Part shown: positions 45,894-58,911 of the stretch, piece after piece
How positions within the stretch are numbered: the first letter of the stretch is position 1
Layout of the letters: every line of letters begins with the position of its first letter
Source: Plasmodium coatneyi
Lineage: Eukaryota > Apicomplexa > Aconoidasida > Haemosporida > Plasmodiidae
Reading direction: 5' to 3'
Assembly (NCBI RefSeq): GCF_001680005.1
Contig: NC_033569.1
Coordinates: forward strand, 1-64,000
Length of the DNA stretch: 64,000 bases
Translations under genes and position numbers: made by a program
The notes under the pieces: generated by a model
Databases searched by the model: none
What the model saw: the letters and a program-made list of their open reading frames with translations, nothing else
Told to the model about the DNA's origin: nothing

Positions 45894-48800
45894 CGTTATT
45901 TTTCCCCTCTTTGGGCAATTCTTTTGGGTTTCCATTTTTTGCTTAATAAAATTTCTCTATTGATATTTTTTATTATATTGGTCCAACAGGCATACTTCTT
46001 TTTTTAAAAAAGAAATATAAATAAGTAAATGAATAAATATAAATACATATATACAAAAATTATGACTTTCTTTACAACATTCTTTGCTTTATTCTAATAA
46101 AGCGCATGCAGAAATGTTGAACAAATGGGAATAATGCAGACACGAATGGAAGATGGTAATAAACTGATTTAATAATAATACCGTATAATTTTTCAATTAT
46201 ATATAGAAATATGTAACTTTTCAAAACATATTAGCATTTTAACCGACAATAATAATTATTATTAAATTCTTTAGTCTTTCAATTTTCGGTACATTAAATG
46301 AAAAAAAATATAATGAACATTTCTTTCAAAAACACTGAAACTAAAATTAAAATATGAAAAAAAAAAAAAAATTAGGATGAAGCAAGAAATATAACTGCAA
46401 TTCTGAAATAATATTTAACAAATCACATTTGTTGTTACTTAAATGGTGGTAGCTATATATAAAACATTAATTTTAATTTGAGTAATGCATTATTATTTTA
46501 TGTCTTAATTATTTTTTACGCTCTACCGTCGCGTACGTCCTACTTGTAATTAAAACATTTATTAAGGTATCCATATAAAAATTATATAATAACGAGGACC
46601 TAAGTTTTAAGCCGTTATGCCCTAGAATAGCATATTTTATTGCGTACTATACCTTTCATGTACATCCATGGCGGGCTTTTATAATCATTTTATACTATCT
46701 TTTATTATAAATACTATTATGCTATATGTATATTTTTATTTACATCATAAGTTAACAAAATATATCAGATATTTTCACGTAAAAAAAGCATTAAAATATA
46801 TGGACGTAATTTTGAAAGGGATAATTCCTAATTCATTTACGCAAAAAGTTCATGCAAATAAATAACACGCAAGTGAAGCTTTTTATTTCATCTTTATATA
46901 AAAAAAAATAACTAAAGGATTTTTAAGTAAAAAAAACAAATCATGCCAGAAAAATTCAAAATAGAAAGAAAAAAAATATACTTAAAAAGAATAATGCCAC
47001 ATGAATGAATCATTCATCTTTTACAATATTTGCATAATTATTGAACGTTTCAATTTAACCATGAAAATAGTAATAAGCAGAATATATCATTAAAGCATTA
47101 AAACATTCCAGAATTTAGAAACGTATTTAAAATGTTTCCCCTAATATGTTGTTACCCCAAATTAAATGTTTTAGAGAAAAAATTGTGCTAAATGTTACTA
47201 TTCCACAAATTACAAAAATTTTTAGCAGCATTTTGAAGCTAGCTGCTTAGCATTATATACCAATTGAGAAAATTCAGATAACTCCCTAAAAAGTGAGCAA
47301 ACATTATATAATTGAATGTTTCTACCACATATTTTCATTTGCGTTTTACCACTTAAAAATTGTTCTAGTAAAAGGGTATGCACTGTGAACTTGTGCGCTC
47401 GTTCCAAGTTATGTAGAAAAAAGAAAGGGATTAACGTTTACATAAGAAGTAGAAATAAAACGAAATGTTGTTACTTCATGTCTATATGATTCAAAAAACA
47501 GAAAAAAAGGGTATAAGCTTTGTCTTATAGTGAATGTCTTCCCTTTTACAAATAAATTCATATATAGATACTAATATTTTTGTTCCCATAGAAAGATAGG
47601 TCCATTTCTATAAAAAGAAGAAAGGTTTCTCGTTGCAGTTGTAACTTCCTAAGAATAAATCACACACCCGTTACGTTTCTTATTCATAATAACTGCAATT
47701 CCTCCAATACCTTTTGATGCATTTATATTTAGACGTTTCCATTGACATAAAATTGATATTAACAGCTCATTTTGTTTCAAAACAATACGTTTTAGTTCGT
47801 ATTTATTATGCCTAATTAATTTTTAACCTTTCTCGGGAAGATATCGAAATTCAATAAAATGTAGCTGCGTCTGCATTTTCACCATTGTGCGTGAAAGTTA
47901 TCGGTGTTCTCTTCACCCCAAATAATTATTAATCAGTAAAATTAATATACATATATTTATATATATACAATCAATGAACTGCAAAGAAAGCGCTTGGGTA
48001 ATAATATTATGCTGCGCATTAAGTGAAATGTTTTAAATATAAAAATACTTTTAACATTTTGTTGTAATGTTAAAATTAGTTTTTACGTTCTTTTACAACC
48101 CTCTTAGAAACATAGAAAGGTACAAAATAACTACTATTTGTATAACCCCCCAAAGTGGTCCTACTTTTTCAGATTCCCGAAGAATCTAATAAATATATGT
48201 TAGGTGGGGCACCAATAAATATAAATAAACAAGCTGCACATCTTTTAAAATGATGTAACAAATTATTCTTAATCCATCTGCATATGATGCTAATACAATA
48301 TAGGCAGAAATAATTCAATTAATAATGTAACCCAGTGATTTAAGGATAATTTATTCTTTTATCATTTTTTCCTGAAATAAAATATTAGATCATTATAGCC
48401 TTACGATTCCGTACACATTTAATATAGTAATGCATCGTTATGATGTTTTTACATTTTACCTAGTGAAGTTAATTCAACAGTTAGACATTAGATTACTAGT
48501 AAATAGGTTTTACACGCTAGTGCATTACAAAAGAATTCCAGTGGAATTCGTTATACTATGGCTAAACAAATGGCTCAGCACCGTTTCTATGAATATACAA
48601 ATTTAGAAATAAATACAACACGCTGTTCATTCAAATGGTACATATGACTGCATAGCAAGTAGCTCAAATGTTACATAATATAAAAATCCTTAAAATACAA
48701 ATGATTACACTTATCTTTATTATATGTTATTTTCTCACCACATAACTTGCTAATCAACTTAACGCTTACCATTTAATAATTGTAAAAAAAAAAAAAGATA

Positions 48801-50728
48801 ATATTGCTAAGAACAAATTCACAATCTCGCATAAAAGTATTAACCCTCCACTTTTAGATTAATAAGTCCATTAATTTTAATTACTTTTGATATAATAAGC
48901 TTTTTTTTTTTTTTTTTTTTCATGTCACAACTGTTTAAATAAAAAAAATAAGAATGACCGCCTAAGTGTATTACACACTGAATATTATTGTTCCTGACGA
49001 AAATGTACCCTTTTATTTTTTCCTTTAATTCGTACAGCGTAATGATCCAAAAATTTGTTTACCTATTTTTATTTAGCTAATTCTAATATGAAGTTTATAG
49101 ACATTGGATTACTGTGTACTATGTTAGTTTAACTTAAAAAATTCTTATGTGTTACTAAAAAAGCAAGTCCTTAAAACTGTCACATGTGCTAGTTGTATGC
49201 AACAAAATTGGGATAAAGAAAAAAAAGAAAAAAATCCATATGGGATTATTTAAAAATATATCTAGAAATTTAAGTAAATGTGCAAACATATATGGAAGTA
49301 CCTACACACATATATTATACATGTTGAACTTTTATTGTGTTCCTCATTTAAAGAAAATTGGGAGAAAATCTGCCAATGTGATTCCTTAAGTATATTCAAA
49401 TATGTGAGTAATAAATAAAGAGAAGTCGATTTAGATGGCTACAATTTATTTATCAAATATTTTAACATAAGTAACTATTGCCTTCCCCCCCCATTGGCAT
49501 ATGTATAATGGTACCTATATATATTACGTGAAATGGTGTCTTCCAATTTGATAAGCTTGCACGGTTTGATAAATATGCAAACGGCGATCAACGCAGATGT
49601 GCGTAACTAATCTTTTTTTTTTCTTTCTTTGTCTACTCCGTGAAAGAATATTTCATAGAATTTGATTATTTAAGAAAAAATAAATTAATCATTTTCTTAC
49701 AAATAAAACACAGAACTAGCACTTCATTTAACGGAAAGAATATATTCAACAATTTTTCTTTATTGTAAATTTTGCAAGTCACCATGGATTCAGTCGAACG
49801 GTAGCACTTTTCTACTAAAAAGAAAATTTACAAATGCTTCACGAATTACCCATAATTACATTCAACTCGTAATTTACCTTTTTAACAGTTTATAAATGGG
49901 TTTTATTTTTCACAAGAGTTCAATTTAAAAATTACTATTTTTCACACTTCCGTGTGTATAATAACTTAAAAAAGTTTCACGCAGTACTTTGTTCACTCCG
50001 CCGAAAAAAATGCATTATAAAAAGGAGTTTTGCTTATTTTTAATGAAATAATTTTTATGTACATGTAAATTCATGAAACTTTCCCCTTTTTATTTGATGT
50101 TTTCACATAAAGGTACACATAAAATAATATAGGAATTATATATATATTTACGTGTGTATGTATGTATAAAGTAAAATAATTTTCTAGCAACTAAGAATTT
50201 TTTATCAAAATGTTTCTCTCATATTTTCCATATTTTTATAATTACATTATTTCGAGAAATAAAATATTCATTTCACTTACAATAAATACATTAATTTAAA
50301 TGAAGATTGCTTTCATTTATTTTTAAATATATTAAATTTTAGTAAAAATTACACTTAAAATTACACTTAATGATACTGGGTGAAATTTCATATTTTTATA
50401 AATATATTTTGTAATGTGAAGGGTATAGAAATAGTTATTATAATTAATAATTTTTTCCTTAAAATTACACAATTAGTGCATTTTGCATCCTTAACCCTTT
50501 GTAGCTTAACAAATAAAAAAAAAAACACTGAAGTTTCAGATTTAATTTAAGGTATTATAAAAGATGAAAAAAAGTGAAGCCCTTTTAAAAACGGTCCCTA
50601 AAATTATGAAAGAATAGAAAATGGAATTTAACATTATATATAATCCTATTGAACTAATTATTTTATGTGTCACCTAAGTATTCTTATCTTATTACAAAAA
50701 GAATTCACAAATTTCCGAAAAATTAAAA
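45894..50728. other. AT-rich, gene-poor spacer
   Basis: Homopolymer runs (46356-46371, 48789-48796, 48901-48920 and others) and TA-rich DNA. No frame longer than about 70 codons with family motifs or usable splice partners was found. The last few hundred bases precede the exported-protein gene at 50729. Confidence 0.5.
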
Positions 50729-52197
50729 ATGAAGGAAAGCAACAGTAGGATTTCCTATATGAAAGTTATTACATATTCTCTCTTCGTGTGGTCATCGCAA
50801 TATGCCCATAAGGTAGGATACAATAATTAGCATAAACAAACTTTTACACATGCATTTTTAACTTTCTTATCTTTCATTTTTTATATGAATAATATATTAA
50901 AATGTAAAAGTAAATGCAATACACATACACACATGCGTCTACTGACCTATGTGTACATAAATACATACGTAGTAAACTCCTCTAAGACATTTTTCCTTGT
51001 TATTGTTTCATTTTTCAGTCATCAGACACCTTATGTAATTCATCATGTTATAAGCGCAACAACAGATTACTGAGCCAAACCACATTCTATTCAACAAGAG
51101 ATGACACACCTGTGACATATGGAACTGGTGGTTACCATCAAGATGATGAACTTCATAGTATGTCAAGAAGAATGAACAGTGCAGTAAAGGATGCTCATTT
51201 TGAAAGTAAATTTCAGGAATTATGCTCTGAAGATAATTTACAGGGTAGCTTCGATTCTATGCTACACGATGAAAATATACAGAAACAATTTAATGCAATA
51301 ATGTGTGAGGGAGATTATCCAAGGATGTCGGGCAATTCGTATAGGAATAATGAGTATTATGAAACAGGCCCTGGTACGAGAGCTGGTAAACATTATAATG
51401 ATTATGGAAGGGGAAGATCGGATGACTATGATGATTACAAAAAGGGGAGTGGCCGTAAGGGTGATTTGGGTTCATTAAACTATGATAAACATTCAGGAAA
51501 TAGAGATTACTCATCAGGAGGAGGTTATTACATGGATAGTGGACACTCTTCTCGTGATCAATCAGCCCTTACATCGGGTCCTCATGTATCTGAATATTTA
51601 TCCAATGATTATGATAGACAAGCTCATCCTTATCAACAGAATTTGGAAACCTACCAACCCCCCCCTAATAACTTTAACACCTTTGATGTTACTCTGAATA
51701 CTCACATGCCACTTTCGCAAAGTAACGCACCAATAGAAGAACTTGAAATCAAACATGTATTGCAAAAAAAAAAAATAAACAAAAGTGCCCCACTATCCGT
51801 GATAGAAGGTTTTATTAAATTCATAAAAAAAGTAGATGCAATGTATGAAACAGAAATATTAAGAATAATGACAGGTACTACTGGTGCTTATGATGGCCAA
51901 CACGTCGAACAAAAAAAAAATAAAGGATTAATAAAGATGCTTAAGGATAAAATAAACATATTTTCCCCCGTTATATCCATTGCTTTCTTTGTGGGCGTGT
52001 TCGCCTTGTTTAATATAATGCCTGCTGTTGTCGTAACATCTGTGATTCTCATTGCGACCATGATATATGTATGGTATAAATATAAGAAGTGCAAACGTAT
52101 AAATAAAATGTATGCAGTTTATGACGAGCAAAAATTAATGCAGCACAGTGCACAACAAAAAATGGAAGCACTCCAAAATTCAAGATACATTGGATAA
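50729..52197 (+). CDS. Plasmodium exported protein with PEXEL, possibly fam-d-like
   Basis: Exon 1 (50729-50812) encodes MKESNSRISYMKVITYSLFV, donor GTAGGA; exon 2 (51019-52197, acceptor TTTTCAG) continues in phase, about 420 residues. RLLSQ at residues 44-48 is a clean PEXEL, the site cut by plasmepsin V for export to the red cell. The middle is hydrophilic and rich in Tyr, Gly, Ser and Asp (GRGRSDDYDDYKKGSGRKG). Near the end are two adjacent hydrophobic segments (ISIAFFVGVFALFNIM and VVVTSVILIATMIYVWY) and a basic, Gln-rich tail. The architecture resembles the fam-d group of P. vivax and P. knowlesi, but I am not sure of the family. An unexplained Cys-rich frame follows at 52331. Confidence 0.75.
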
Positions 52198-54939
52198 TTT
52201 GAACACTCTTTCGAAATTACTATGCCAAATCAAAGAGTAAGGAGAACATTTTTTTATATGCCTATTCATAGTGTTGTACGTTTGACACCTATTGATCATA
52301 AATTGCTGGATCGTTGTTTAATCTTTAAAGGAACAAGGCGATGACTGCCATTATTGCCATTACTGCCATTACTGCAAGAGTAACGGCAACAGAAACAGGA
52401 ACATGGACAGGAAGTCATATGGTATTATATCCACACCCTGTCTACATTCGATTCTTTCTACGTTTCAATGTTTTCATGTACATTTTTAATTTTTTATAAT
52501 TGTTTAAGAGATTGCGCTGTTTGAATATCTTATTGTTTCTTCATTTCATTCTTATTCTTCTTTTATTTATTTATTTATTTATTAATATATATATATTATA
52601 TATATGTATTTATTATTATTACTTTTTTTTTTCTGTATATTTGTATTAATTCGTAAGAACTCTTTACGAGTTCAGATCATTTGTGAAGAGTTCTAATGAA
52701 ATATTTACATGACAGTAGACAACTACCATTCTGTTAAAAAGTATGTATATATCGTTATTGTTGCATGGTGCTTTATTTAGGAATATGGTTATATTATTAA
52801 TTATGCTTAATTATTATCTTTGCTAAATGAAATATAATTAAGTTCTTGTTAAAGTGTAATAAAAGAAACAGTTACAAACGGGTGCATTTTGATCCTCCTC
52901 TTTTTGCACTGCACCCATTTATAACTAACTAATTAGCTTGAATACATTTCGCTAAATGTACAAACCTTGAATTACATTTTTGGCTTTAAATTCCTTCCTT
53001 TTTTCTTCTACCATAAGAAAAGTATTGTCTATATCGATATAGAATTACTACAGAGGTAATGTTAACAAGTTCGTCGTTTTTTTAAACAGACAGATATTTC
53101 TTTTAGGGCCTTACACAATTTGCCCTATACATTTACCTCAAGCCAATTTAATAATGACTAAATTGGGGGGGGGTAGTGTACGATTCTTTCTTTCTACCAT
53201 TTTACGCGGTTCAAGTTATAGTAAATCTTTCGTTCTTTTTTCTCTTTACTTTCTTTCACCATTTAACCATTTTATTATATTTCAATTTACACATATATTT
53301 CTACCTAAACAAAATGGCCGCAGAAATGCGCTATCTTAGATATATATTATATTTAAAAAAAAATCCCCTTTGTACCATTCGAAAAATATATTTATTATAA
53401 TTTGTTGAATAACAAGATTTTGCTTACAAACTGTGGACTATAAAAAAGAGAAATTTCCACTTTTCCTTAAAGTGTACTATGAATTATAATGAATAATGCA
53501 CCCCTTGTCTTAAACAGAATCATTCAAATAAAATTCCTTTTCTTCCTTTTATAAAATAGAACAAGCAAATACCTATTCCTAGTGGTATTCAGAAATTAGG
53601 AGCATAAAATATTGTTCATTCTCATTTTTTAAAAAATAATCAGAAAGGTTCTAAAGAAAAAAAAAAAAAGATAAAGAGCATAAAGGAGCCTAGCAATCCG
53701 ATCGGAAGGTCTTAGCAAAGTTGTAAAGAGGTGTATAAACGGATGTAAAAAAAAAAAAAAAAAGTGATATTCCAAATGAACCACAAAAATGGCAACCCCA
53801 CATAGTGCAGATAGCATTTTATAAATTATGACAAAACAGCTTTTACTTTAAACATATAAATCTGATACACTTATTTGGGTTAATATGTGCAAAACTTTAT
53901 CCACATATTTCATAATCCATTTTCTTCCATATGCTGGGAAACATAAACCACATTTGATATATTTTCCATTATATTGCGCTATCTATAAATTTAGAGCTTC
54001 CTCTTTTTTGGATAGAGTAAAAAATAAAATTTTCAAATATAAAATGAAAGTCTAAAAATAAATAAAATTTTAAGGGAAAACACAAGTATTTCGAGTAAGG
54101 TGAAAATGTAGTAGTTTTCTCAATACGCGCGAATAAAAATATATTATTATATGTAGCTACTTAAATGGATGAGAAACTGTACTAATTTTTTTATAGAATC
54201 TAAGGAAAAATATACTATATTATAAAAATGGATTATTTTTATATATCGAGCACGCATGCAGAATTTGTACCGATATATGTATATATGTATATTTTTAATG
54301 CAAAATAATAAGAAAGTTATTATATACTCCTTACCTACTTATTTTCCCTTTTTCAAAGCAAATTCTTTTGCAGAAAATGGGGCGTTAAATTATTGTGAAA
54401 AAAGAATTATGCTTCTGTAATGGAAATGGTTAAATAAATAGTAGTAACGACAACTTTTGTGCCTTATAAAAACACTTTAAGTAAATTTTTTCAGAAGATC
54501 ATTTTATTATAAGGGCGAAAGAGTTTCCATCAACTGAGATCTTTCACGGCTTTATCGTGCCCGTTTTGTGTCGTTCAATTTTTCGACATCATTTTTTTTT
54601 ATATTATATATTATACATATATAAATATTTAATAGTTTTTTGTTTGCGCCAGGATATATTTCACTAACGAATTTATGTGAATTGTATAATGCCCATTTTT
54701 CAAATTAGGGTTAGCCTTAGTTCTTCTATAAGAATATTTAAAAATGCGAGGGGACTTGGAATACTTGCACAAATATAAATGTAGCTCCATTTAATTGTAT
54801 AACCCATCCCCAACTATTATACTTTTCCACCCATTCGTTTTATTGTATTCAGTTTAGTAGTATCTTATTCGCTTTATTTGATTTTGTTTTTGCCGAACGT
54901 GTTATGAACTTTCTTTTTTTTTATTAAACTTTAAGCATC
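52198..54939. other. Spacer with a Cys-rich frame and AT-rich DNA
   Basis: 52331-52489 holds an open plus-strand frame, EQGDDC then (HYC) repeated, then KSNGNRNRNMDRKSYG, listed in the findings. 52563-52640 has TTTATTTA and TATATA microsatellites. The rest is AT-rich with long A runs (53657-53669, 53749-53763). No further gene is supported. Confidence 0.5.
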
Positions 54940-56180
54940 ATGGATTTAAGTCAGTACATATCTTTTATGAGCCCCTTACAAGAACGGCTTAAAAATGCAA
55001 TAAGCATAAGCAAGGAAAAACTATTGCCACAAATTGATCCGAATTCTGTTTCTCCGTATATATATGTCATCTTATTTACCCTGGCAGCTGTTCTCCTTTT
55101 CATAAATCGTCTCCCACAGGTAAAGAAAAATAAAGGAGTATATCAAAAAGCAAAAAAATGAAAAAATTAGTGCGAAAAATGACAAATTGTGCGCAAAGAT
55201 AAAGAATCTAGCGCCTTCTTTGTGTAAACCATATAAATATATGTGCCTGTATATGCTTATTCATATTTACATGCTAAAAAAAAGGAGGTGTGGTAATTTC
55301 TTCTTAGCTGCCTACGTAGCAATATACTTTGTAAACAACTGTACTTATCACCTTGTAGAAAAGAAATGAAGAAATACAAGAGACCCCGGAAGATAAAGAA
55401 ACCTACAAAGAAATCGCCCTTGAACAAGGACTAATTGAGAAGTCAGAAGAATTGAAAAAATACGCATGGAGTAACTGGTTTACGAAACTGCAAACAGACT
55501 GGAATTATTTCAATGCGTCTCTGGAGAATCAAAAGAAGACATGGTTTGGTGAAAAAGATAAAGAATGGAATGAATTTCTAGATACTATGCAAAATAAATG
55601 GACACATTATAACGCAAATATAGAAACAGAATTTGAATCGAATATTTTAAAGAATTCAAAGAATTGGAATGAAAAGCAATGGGAAAACTGGATTAAAAGC
55701 GACGGTAAAGAAATGATGGAAATGAGTTTCCATAAATGGATGGGTGAAAATTATTCTCATTATAATGCGTGGATTATAAAAAAATGGGAAGAATGGAAGA
55801 ACGATAAAATTCGCACCTGGTTGTTAAAAGATTGGAGACGTAAAGAATTTGACTATTGGCACAAATATAAAAGTTTGACCTTACCCGAACCATTATTTGA
55901 AAGGGCAGAAAATAACTGGAATAAATGGAATAGAAGGTTATACAGAGAAAAAGAACAGTGGAAAGAATGGGTTGCCCAAAAATATGAATTTTATCAAAGC
56001 ACTGAGTGCCAGCAATGGAAGAAATGGAATGATAGTAAAGAAGATTTGTTTAACAGTTGGATGGAATCATTTATCAGCAAGTGGATAGAAGAAAAAAAGT
56101 GGAAGGTCTGGATGAAAGAGGGAAAAGTGAAAGCGCTTCCTACGCAGAAACATTACGAAGATGAAATTGTGACATTATGA
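54940..56180 (+). CDS. Tryptophan-rich antigen (Trag)
   Basis: Exon 1 (54940-55119) encodes MDLSQYISFMSPLQERLKNA and a membrane segment at about residues 39-55 (PYIYVILFTLAAVLLFI), donor GTAAAG. Exon 2 (55359-56180, acceptor CTTGTAG) continues in phase, about 333 residues. From about residue 90 the sequence is packed with spaced tryptophans: WSNWFTKLQTDWNYF, EWNEFLDTMQNKW, WKDW-like and WNKWNRR blocks. This is the Plasmodium tryptophan-threonine-rich antigen domain. Members of this family in P. vivax bind red cells and are immunogenic. Compared with the second Trag gene downstream it lacks the acidic and repeat regions. There is no sign of damage. Confidence 0.88.
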
Positions 56181-58911
56181 AAACGCTTCTATTTTTTATT
56201 TTATTTTTTTCTTTTTTCCCATCAAAATAGCATTTTTATTAATACGTAAACACATATGTATGAACATGAATGGAAATATGCCAATTTGAATGCATTATAA
56301 TATTCATTTTTGTAGATTTATTATGATATGATAATCCATGTAGCATTTACACTATTGTCCCATCATGAACCTTTTTTATGCAGAAAGTTAAGAAAACCAT
56401 CAGTAGCCGATCAGAAGGATAAATTTATGTTCTAAAATATAAGCTGAAAATGAGTTTTCTGTATAAAATAGGAACCCACATGTACTTATATCGTTTTGTT
56501 ATTTTGCCACTTACGTTTAATTATGTTACATACGTTCTGTTTTATGGTTGAATTTGTCTTACATGAAATTTTTTTGGTATAGAAAAATTGTATTTTTCTT
56601 AATAATTATTTATTTTTTATTTTTTTTTTTATTGCACATTTTATTTAATAAGATTAAAATAAGATCGAATTCTCTACTTTTTCCATTAAATATATAAATT
56701 TTACCTGTGCGTGTAGAGTCATATTTACAAGAATGTTGCCATAACGGTTTAAAGGGTATAGAAAATATAAGCGTTCACTTCTATTTCCTGTGCCTCGGAA
56801 TAAAGTGGAATGTGATAGAGTATAATATAATAGAACAAAATAGCCGTAGTAACAAAACATATATTGATAACCACCCCCCTTGGTGGAGTGAATTACATTT
56901 GAAAGCAAAATCACATAATTAATTAGACAATGACGATGCAGCTACTTAGAAAGTACCAAATAATAATATATATCCATTAAATTTTATCTGTCCATTTATT
57001 TCTTCGGCTAATAATAATTGCCTCTCATATTAATCATTCATTAAAGGTGTTAGATTATGTATCCTGTTATTATTCCCAGTTATATTTAATTATTATTCTA
57101 TTTCGTTGAAACACTTTCCTCCCTATTCATTTGCTTCCTCCAATTTCCGAATTATTATTTTGCCCTTTTAAAATTATCTCCTACTACGGAATTAATATAA
57201 TCCTACGTTTCTTTTAATTTTTGGAACCATATAGAATAATGTCTATAAGATGCTTTTACGCTTAATGATTTCATTCCGTACAAATTCGTATGCTTATTTA
57301 CGTACAAAAATGGGCTTAATCAAATGTAACATCCACTTTATTTATTATTTTCATAAGTGGCAAAGAACCTATCACTGGTCTAATAATATACAATGCTAAA
57401 AAATGATATCTTCATAATGATCCAATAAAATGTCTATAAAAAAATTATGTCTATTCCTTTCTTTTCATTCCTCGAAATAATTATATAACAATAAAGTCGT
57501 AAAAACAAGGGGAAAAAAGAACTAGAACAAGAACAAGAAAGAAAAAGAAAAGGAAGGAAAAAAATCGTTCACATGGCATTTTTACTTTCATTTGAACTAA
57601 TTTCCTTATAAAGTGTTCATTATTTATATATACTAAAAATAAATTCCACTTTTTGAGTATTTTTAGCAGAAAGAAATTTTACATTTATTAAAATTAAAAA
57701 GAAAAAAAAGAAATTGACATGTAAATAAGTAAACAAATAAATGATAAATACATCAATTAATATAAACCACAGACAAATTATCTTGTACATGTTTTAAAAT
57801 GATGAAAAATTAGGAAGTTAGAAAAACTCTGTGATTAAGTTTATCAATACTTTCAAAAATACTCTTGATAAACATAAATAAAATGCTACATATATGCGCA
57901 CGTTAATGTATATACGTGTATTATTAAACACTATGCCCCCCGTCCTTTTTTTTTTTTTTTTTTTCAAATTTATATCTTTATTTTTTTTTTTTTCTTCCTT
58001 CATGATTATTTTTTAATGAATGTTTAAATAATTTATGTTATAAATAATTATTTTTTATAATTCTTCTTTCAGCACTTTTTGCCACAAGGAAGATTAGTCC
58101 ATAAATATTAGAATTCTACATTGTTTTTTCGAGGAATTATTAAAATATATTTACCATCGAATATGATTCACCCGCGAATGCGAAAAATGCGTCCTATTTC
58201 TGCGCAAATATAGATAAAAATATTCCTGAATTCATGAAGATTTTTACGAAGACGGGAATTTTTTATGCATTATGTTAGCCGTACAGATAAAATTGAGATA
58301 TACGTATTTTTATATGTACCTGTATATATATACATATACATATATATGTAAGTATGTAAATGCCTAATCATTTATAAATCTGTTGATGCTTCCTCTGCCC
58401 CAATGCATTTATAAAATTTCTTTTAAAACGAAGGGGAGCATAAATCGTTTTGACCAAAACAGTGCATTGATGTCATGAAGATTGTACATCTCTGTACATA
58501 AATAATAAATGGTACACTAACAAAGTTTTGGTAAACAAAAGTTTTTTTTTTTATCGTTTAATGTTTGTCTTTCATCCAAACGAGTGCAAAACCGAAGGAA
58601 GATGTTTACTATAAATAATTCATTCAAATCGTACACGCTGTGCAGTGTTCATTCTGCGATATAACATAAGCTTAAACGAAATAGGAATTATCAAGACATT
58701 TGACAGTTACAATTTCAGAGGTATTTATTTTCTCATTTTTCTAGAACATATTAGAAAAGAATGCACTTATAATATTTCCTCCCACGAATAAAATTTGATA
58801 CAAGCAATATGAAAAAATCTACAAAGAGGATTGCAAATTGCATCCAAACATACTGCGAATTCATTTTGCTGAGGAAGCCTTCCCCTTCGACTAAGAAAAA
58901 TATACAGAAAT
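56181..58911. other. AT-rich spacer between the two Trag genes
   Basis: 57515-57560 is a short A/G tract, and T/A runs cluster at 57948-57990. No additional gene is supported. The stretch includes the promoter of the second Trag gene. Confidence 0.5.
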
